From: an uncultured Megasphaera sp.
GTDB taxonomy: Bacteria; Bacillota; Negativicutes; Veillonellales; Megasphaeraceae
Direction of reading: 5' to 3'
DNA length: 35,683 bases
NCBI GenBank assembly: GCA_934202965.1
Contig: CAKPYN010000022.1
Span: forward strand, 1 to 35,683
The translations under genes and the position numbers were made by a program. The number at the start of each line of letters is the position of its first letter. Position 1 is the first letter of the stretch. The notes beneath the pieces were generated by a model. That model was given only the letters and a program-made list of their open reading frames with translations. It did not search any database and was not told the DNA's origin. Of this stretch, positions 31,691 through 35,683 are shown piece by piece.

Positions 31691-33910
31691 TTAAAATACA
31701 TTTTCTAATGGTTGCCAGCAGTTATCTGCCATATTAATAGAAAATACTGTATTATCAATATATAATTTTTGATCTTTGTCACGTACAAATCCCCAATGCA
31801 AGTGATGCTTGTTAGCATAGTTTTGAAATGCCTGAAATTTATTTCCGATTTGATCGTCAATATTTTTATCTGTTCCGTGACTTTCTCCGCCTTTGGTTTC
31901 AATAATCCAGACATCACCATTCTTTTTCATGACGATGTAATCGGCATAAAAAAGCCATTGTTTTTGCAAGGCATCCAAATAAACGATCGAAAAATATTGC
32001 TGTCCCGCATCTCCGTTTTTATACACCCAGTCAATATCATGATGCCGTTCGCAATACTGTTCAAACAACTGTTCTGATGTACTACGAATAAGACTCGTAG
32101 CGAATCCTGATGTATATTCCTGATAGGCATTGTTCAGATATTCAATTTCGTTTTTTACACCTGGATCATACTTAAAGAAATCTTGCTCGGGAATATGAAA
32201 TTCTGAAATTTTCGGTGTAATCAGAGCCAACGACGTCGGTTCTACCATTTCAGAAGTAACGGCTTTAAAATCTTCACGTAACTTCCGAGCATTGTTGATA
32301 ACAAAGGCATAAAAATAAGGCGTTTCCAAAGACAATAATTTCCGTTGCTGACTACGTCTTCCCCGACGGAACAGGCGTTCCAGTATTGCCTTGATTTTAG
32401 CCGTAGGAATACCAACAGCTTTTTTAATCATATCCGTACTGTGAAGAAGTTGCATTCCGTATTTATGCGTATCTACTCGTCTACGGGTCGTTACGTATTG
32501 GGCACTATCCTCTAGAATGGCTTGCATAGAAACAAACTTGCCATGCAAGGTTTTTCCAACAATCTCAGGATCTAGATTATATCCTTCTGCTTCGAGATGT
32601 TCTGCATTCTTTTTCAAATCGCCATCCAGTTTATACGTTTGAACAAAATGAGCATATACTTTTTTCATGACATCCCGTTCACCGAGGCCGAGATTATCCA
32701 AATCACGAATTTGTTTTTCAATCGAGAAGGTTTTACATTTTTCTTTTAGGAACAGCCGCCTTGTTTCGTAGGCTTTATCCATGGTTGATAATAAACCGGT
32801 CTTCCACTTTTCATCAAAAGTATATACGTAGCAAAAGTCGAGCAGGTCGTCATCATAATGGCAAGCTTCAGGCATACGACGAATACGTCCGATAGTCTGA
32901 ATTTCAAATTGTTCATTCATACCTTCCCGCAATTTTACCAAAACTTTCGCTCGCGGACAATCCCAACCTGTGCTGATAGCCTGCTTCATAAGCAAAAATA
33001 CGGGTATACCATCATTTTCTGTCAGATTATCGGGGATATCCTTTTTATCACCACTCATCCATTTACTGACCATACCGTTTTCGTATGTATAGCCCATAAG
33101 TTTAAGCTTTTCTTCCACATCCTTGATTGTTTCTGGTTGTCCATTCGGAAATTGAACTAGCACGAGGGGACGGATATTTTTTCCTAGTGACTGATACCGG
33201 TCAGCAATTTTCTTTCGTTTTTGGTCTGCCAGTGTCAATAGATAGACATAATCATCATCGATTTCCACATCGTTTTCTACACCTTCATTGACGTAGAGAG
33301 CTTTCGTAATCAGTCCGGCATCGATGACATCCAGTTCGTCAATGTCGAAAAAAGCATAGCGTCTACTTTCAACGGCCGTTGCACTGACACGGATAATATT
33401 CTTCGCTGCAAAAGCATCAATGATAGTACGGGCTTTAGCCGTATTATTAGAATGTTCTTCATCGATAATGATGATAAAGTTAAGTCCGTTACGGTGAGCA
33501 TCAGCAATCCGATCGAATAGATTCTTGCGTTCACCGTTGCGAATAGCCGTATTCCCCTTTTTCGTTACCAGTTCCCAGTTGATGAAAGTCGTGCTTTCCG
33601 GCAAGAAACCGTTCTGCAAAGCATCAAACAAGTTTTGTGTATTTCGTTGCGGGGCTACTTTTTGCATTTTAATCCGACTTTGTTCTTCCAGATCACCTTT
33701 GCCTGGGCAAAGCCAAATGAATGCCGTATGTGTATTGACTTTACTCAGATACTCATCGATAAAATCAATGAGAATAATAGTTTTTCCCGAACCCGTCGGA
33801 GCTTTCATAACTATGATCTGTTTTTCATTACTGTTAGTTGTCCTATCAAGCAAATTCATGACGGCTTTTTCCTGAAAATCAAATAATGTTAACGTAATAC
33901 CACCTACCAT
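31691..33910 (-). CDS. res: Type III restriction enzyme, Res subunit
   Basis: 739 residues, shorter than the 850-1000 of many Res proteins but with all main parts. Helicase motif I is APTGSGKT at 37-44, motif II is DEEH at 150-153, SAT follows near 175, and motif VI is QTIGRIRRMP near 340. The C-terminal nuclease has D657 and E671-x-K673 (YADYIV and IETKGG), a PD-(D/E)XK site. It translocates and cuts when bound with Mod at two unmodified sites. Start ATG at 33910 overlaps the mod stop by seven bases, with GGGAGG ten bases upstream. Confidence 0.92.
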   Translation of the reverse strand: MVGGITLTLFDFQEKAVMNLLDRTTNSNEKQIIVMKAPTGSGKTIILIDFIDEYLSKVNTHTAFIWLCPGKGDLEEQSRIKMQKVAPQRNTQNLFDALQNGFLPESTTFINWELVTKKGNTAIRNGERKNLFDRIADAHRNGLNFIIIIDEEHSNNTAKARTIIDAFAAKNIIRVSATAVESRRYAFFDIDELDVIDAGLITKALYVNEGVENDVEIDDDYVYLLTLADQKRKKIADRYQSLGKNIRPLVLVQFPNGQPETIKDVEEKLKLMGYTYENGMVSKWMSGDKKDIPDNLTENDGIPVFLLMKQAISTGWDCPRAKVLVKLREGMNEQFEIQTIGRIRRMPEACHYDDDLLDFCYVYTFDEKWKTGLLSTMDKAYETRRLFLKEKCKTFSIEKQIRDLDNLGLGERDVMKKVYAHFVQTYKLDGDLKKNAEHLEAEGYNLDPEIVGKTLHGKFVSMQAILEDSAQYVTTRRRVDTHKYGMQLLHSTDMIKKAVGIPTAKIKAILERLFRRGRRSQQRKLLSLETPYFYAFVINNARKLREDFKAVTSEMVEPTSLALITPKISEFHIPEQDFFKYDPGVKNEIEYLNNAYQEYTSGFATSLIRSTSEQLFEQYCERHHDIDWVYKNGDAGQQYFSIVYLDALQKQWLFYADYIVMKKNGDVWIIETKGGESHGTDKNIDDQIGNKFQAFQNYANKHHLHWGFVRDKDQKLYIDNTVFSINMADNCWQPLENVF

Positions 33911-35538
33911 GATTCGCCAACCTCCCGCATTTCAAAATCAAAATAGTAATCAGGTATGATGTAAACCTCAATATCATTAAAAAGCCGTTTCTGTTCCGTC
34001 GTAAACAAAACGTTGCCAGATACATAAAGTGCTTTTACATCAGAGTATTCATCCCAATGAGCTTCTAACCTATCAGCTTCTTCATCGCTCATGACCATAA
34101 TATATTGTTTACCGTCGAGTTTGATGCCATGCTCCAGCTGAACCATTTCAGCGACATGTTCCAACAGAGCATCTGAGAGAAATTCTTCTTTTTTAGCAAC
34201 AAAGTCTGTATAGTAATACTTGAGATTGGCAGGAAGACCATCAGAATACTTACTGCCATCAATACGTGTACCAGTAATAACTGTCTTGATACGCGGGTAG
34301 GTCACCTCTTCACAAATATTATTTTCATTATTGGTACAAAGAATGAATTTGCGATGACCACCATCTTCTTTATTTAATTCTAGTACGGCTTGTCCAGTTG
34401 TACCAGAACCTGCAAAGAAATCTAGTATAATTGCATTGCTATTTGAGATACGAAGAATCCTTTCAATAAGTTCAACAGGTTTGGGATTATCGAATGAATT
34501 ATTTCTGCCAATTACATCTCTTAATTCTGAACTAGCTGCAGAATTTTGTGGCAAGTCATTCCATAATGTATCAATTCTTTTTCCCTCATTTTTTCTTTCA
34601 TTCCAATAGTCTTTAACTCTTAATGATTTTCCAGTAAAGACTAGTCTATTATCATTTTCTAATTCTTTAATTTTACTATACTGCATTCTCCAACCTTTGG
34701 GAGGGCATTTCCAAACTTTACCCGTATTGTCTATGTAGTCATATGTTGTTTTAGGACCAGGGTCCTTAGGCTTTTGAAGACTAACAGTTTGATATTTTCC
34801 ACGTCCATCAAGATCATCAAATTTATAAAGCTTAAGCGAGGCTTCGGATAATGGTTTAAATGCTGGATTCAAATTATAAGATGAGCCTTTCGAATACAAA
34901 AACACGTATTCTGTATTTACAGTAAATTTTCCTTTTTCAGTTTTAGCACTTGAATTTCTCTGCCAAATAAACATATTAATAAAATTATTTTCGCCAAAAA
35001 CTTCATCAAGTAGTAACTTCAATGATGCAAATTCATTATCATCAATGGAGATAAATATAAGACCATCAGTTTTTAAAAGATTTTTAGCAATAAAAAGTCG
35101 TTCTCTCATAAACGAAATCCATTTACTGTGTTTAAATGTATCTTCCTTATCAATAAAAATATCATCATATCTAAAATCTCTTTTTCCTCTATTGTACGGA
35201 GGATCAATATAAATAACATCAATCTTATCTTTGTGTGTTTTTTCTAAAAGACACAAGCTATGCAAATTGTCGCCTTCGAGCAGGAAATTATACGTTTCGC
35301 CCGGCGCAGCCGTGATTTCTCTATCCTTATTTTCCGTAAATACAGGAATGTGGGTCTGCATCTTGACATCAACAGTTTCTTCATGCTGTTCCCAGACAAG
35401 GCCATACTTTTTTTCATTTAGAGCATTCTCAATTTCATTTATAGCTATCAGCGTCTTATCATCATCTTTGTTTTTTGCTTTCAATGTATCCAAGAAATCC
35501 AGCATGCGCTGCCGCTTTTTCTCTGATAAATTTATCAT
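33904..35538 (-). CDS. mod: Type III DNA methyltransferase, Mod subunit
   Basis: 544 residues. Beta-class amino-methyltransferase, in motif order DPPY (112-115 in YIDPPYNRG) then a target-recognition region of about 190-350, then SAM motif FFAGSGTTGQ near 373. It methylates adenine in the recognition site and guides Res. The recognition region (DNA about 34480-34980) is much more AT-rich than the flanking motor parts, a sign of exchange. Start at 35538 follows GGAGG. No simple-sequence repeat for phase variation was seen in or before the gene. Confidence 0.93.
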   Translation of the reverse strand: MINLSEKKRQRMLDFLDTLKAKNKDDDKTLIAINEIENALNEKKYGLVWEQHEETVDVKMQTHIPVFTENKDREITAAPGETYNFLLEGDNLHSLCLLEKTHKDKIDVIYIDPPYNRGKRDFRYDDIFIDKEDTFKHSKWISFMRERLFIAKNLLKTDGLIFISIDDNEFASLKLLLDEVFGENNFINMFIWQRNSSAKTEKGKFTVNTEYVFLYSKGSSYNLNPAFKPLSEASLKLYKFDDLDGRGKYQTVSLQKPKDPGPKTTYDYIDNTGKVWKCPPKGWRMQYSKIKELENDNRLVFTGKSLRVKDYWNERKNEGKRIDTLWNDLPQNSAASSELRDVIGRNNSFDNPKPVELIERILRISNSNAIILDFFAGSGTTGQAVLELNKEDGGHRKFILCTNNENNICEEVTYPRIKTVITGTRIDGSKYSDGLPANLKYYYTDFVAKKEEFLSDALLEHVAEMVQLEHGIKLDGKQYIMVMSDEEADRLEAHWDEYSDVKALYVSGNVLFTTEQKRLFNDIEVYIIPDYYFDFEMREVGESW

Positions 35539-35564
35539 TCTTCTTCCTCCACAAATTATTTCAA

Positions 35565-35643
35565 ATCATATTATTTTGTTAGCCTATGCTCAACTCACAA
35601 AAAAGTGTACTTTATTGTAAGTGTAACATAAATTTGCTTCCAA
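35565..35643 (-). promoter_or_regulatory. Candidate mod-res promoters
   Basis: Two minus-strand candidates: TTGAGC (35588-35593), 17 bases, TATGAT (35565-35570); and TTGGAA (35638-35643), 18 bases, TACAAT (35614-35619). Either or both may drive mod-res. Confidence 0.5.
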
Positions 35644-35683
35644 GACAAAAAATGCATATTTCCAAATGAATTATATAAGAAAT

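Noticed and set aside
1..35683. tRNA or rRNA genes, prophage, integrase or attachment sites
   Set aside because: None recognised on either strand by eye. A tRNA scan would be decisive for tRNAs.

Overview
The window looks like chromosome of a strictly anaerobic, low-to-mid GC member of the Firmicutes/Bacillota. The signs are strong AGGAGG-type ribosome sites, a T-box leader, a short L13-type leader, the gene order rpmE-yqhQ-prfA-prmC-tsaC-rpiB-upp, and an anaerobic class III ribonucleotide reductase (nrdD-nrdG). The protein sequences feel most like Negativicutes (Megasphaera/Veillonella relatives), but that is an impression from reading and cannot be proved without a search.

Region 1-16.4 kb is mostly housekeeping. 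rplM-rpsI (minus strand) sits behind its own promoter and a short L13-type leader. Facing away is a methionine unit on the plus strand: promoter, Met T-box leader (specifier ATG), metY and metA. MetA carries Glu111, the residue linked to acetyl-CoA use, which fits MetY using O-acetylhomoserine. Then comes a decayed GGDEF-REC-HD-GYP signalling gene with four separate lesions, followed by upp, rpiB, tsaC, prmC, prfA, yqhQ and rpmE (translation and nucleotide salvage), nrdG-nrdD with a probable NrdR site on the promoter, and a three-gene unit (tcdA, a glyoxalase-fold protein, a YbaK-type deacylase).

Region 16.4-28.4 kb holds the DNA repair genes sbcC, sbcD and nfo next to a perR-type regulator that keeps all five PerR metal ligands. 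After these come tex, an orphan amino-acid-binding lipoprotein, an aldo/keto reductase broken by an internal deletion, a peptide deformylase with an altered active-site motif, a SAM methyltransferase and a secreted or lipid-anchored Ntn-type amidohydrolase.

Region 28.6-35.6 kb is accessory and looks like a small defence island: an unknown divergent gene, a full-length Rpn-family PD-(D/E)XK nuclease gene, a nearly identical copy of only its C-terminal third, an IS3-family (IS150-like) remnant and a type III restriction-modification system (mod-res). The most interesting item is the rpn pair. The long gene contains a perfect internal ribosome site and ATG that would make a separate C-terminal protein, as in described RpnL/RpnS genes-within-genes. 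Downstream, that short protein exists again as a free-standing gene with a different tail. Both copies are preceded by four TTTTAATC direct repeats spaced about one helical turn apart, an arrangement like PhoB/PhoP-type response-regulator operators. No tRNA or rRNA genes, CRISPR arrays or prophage were seen.
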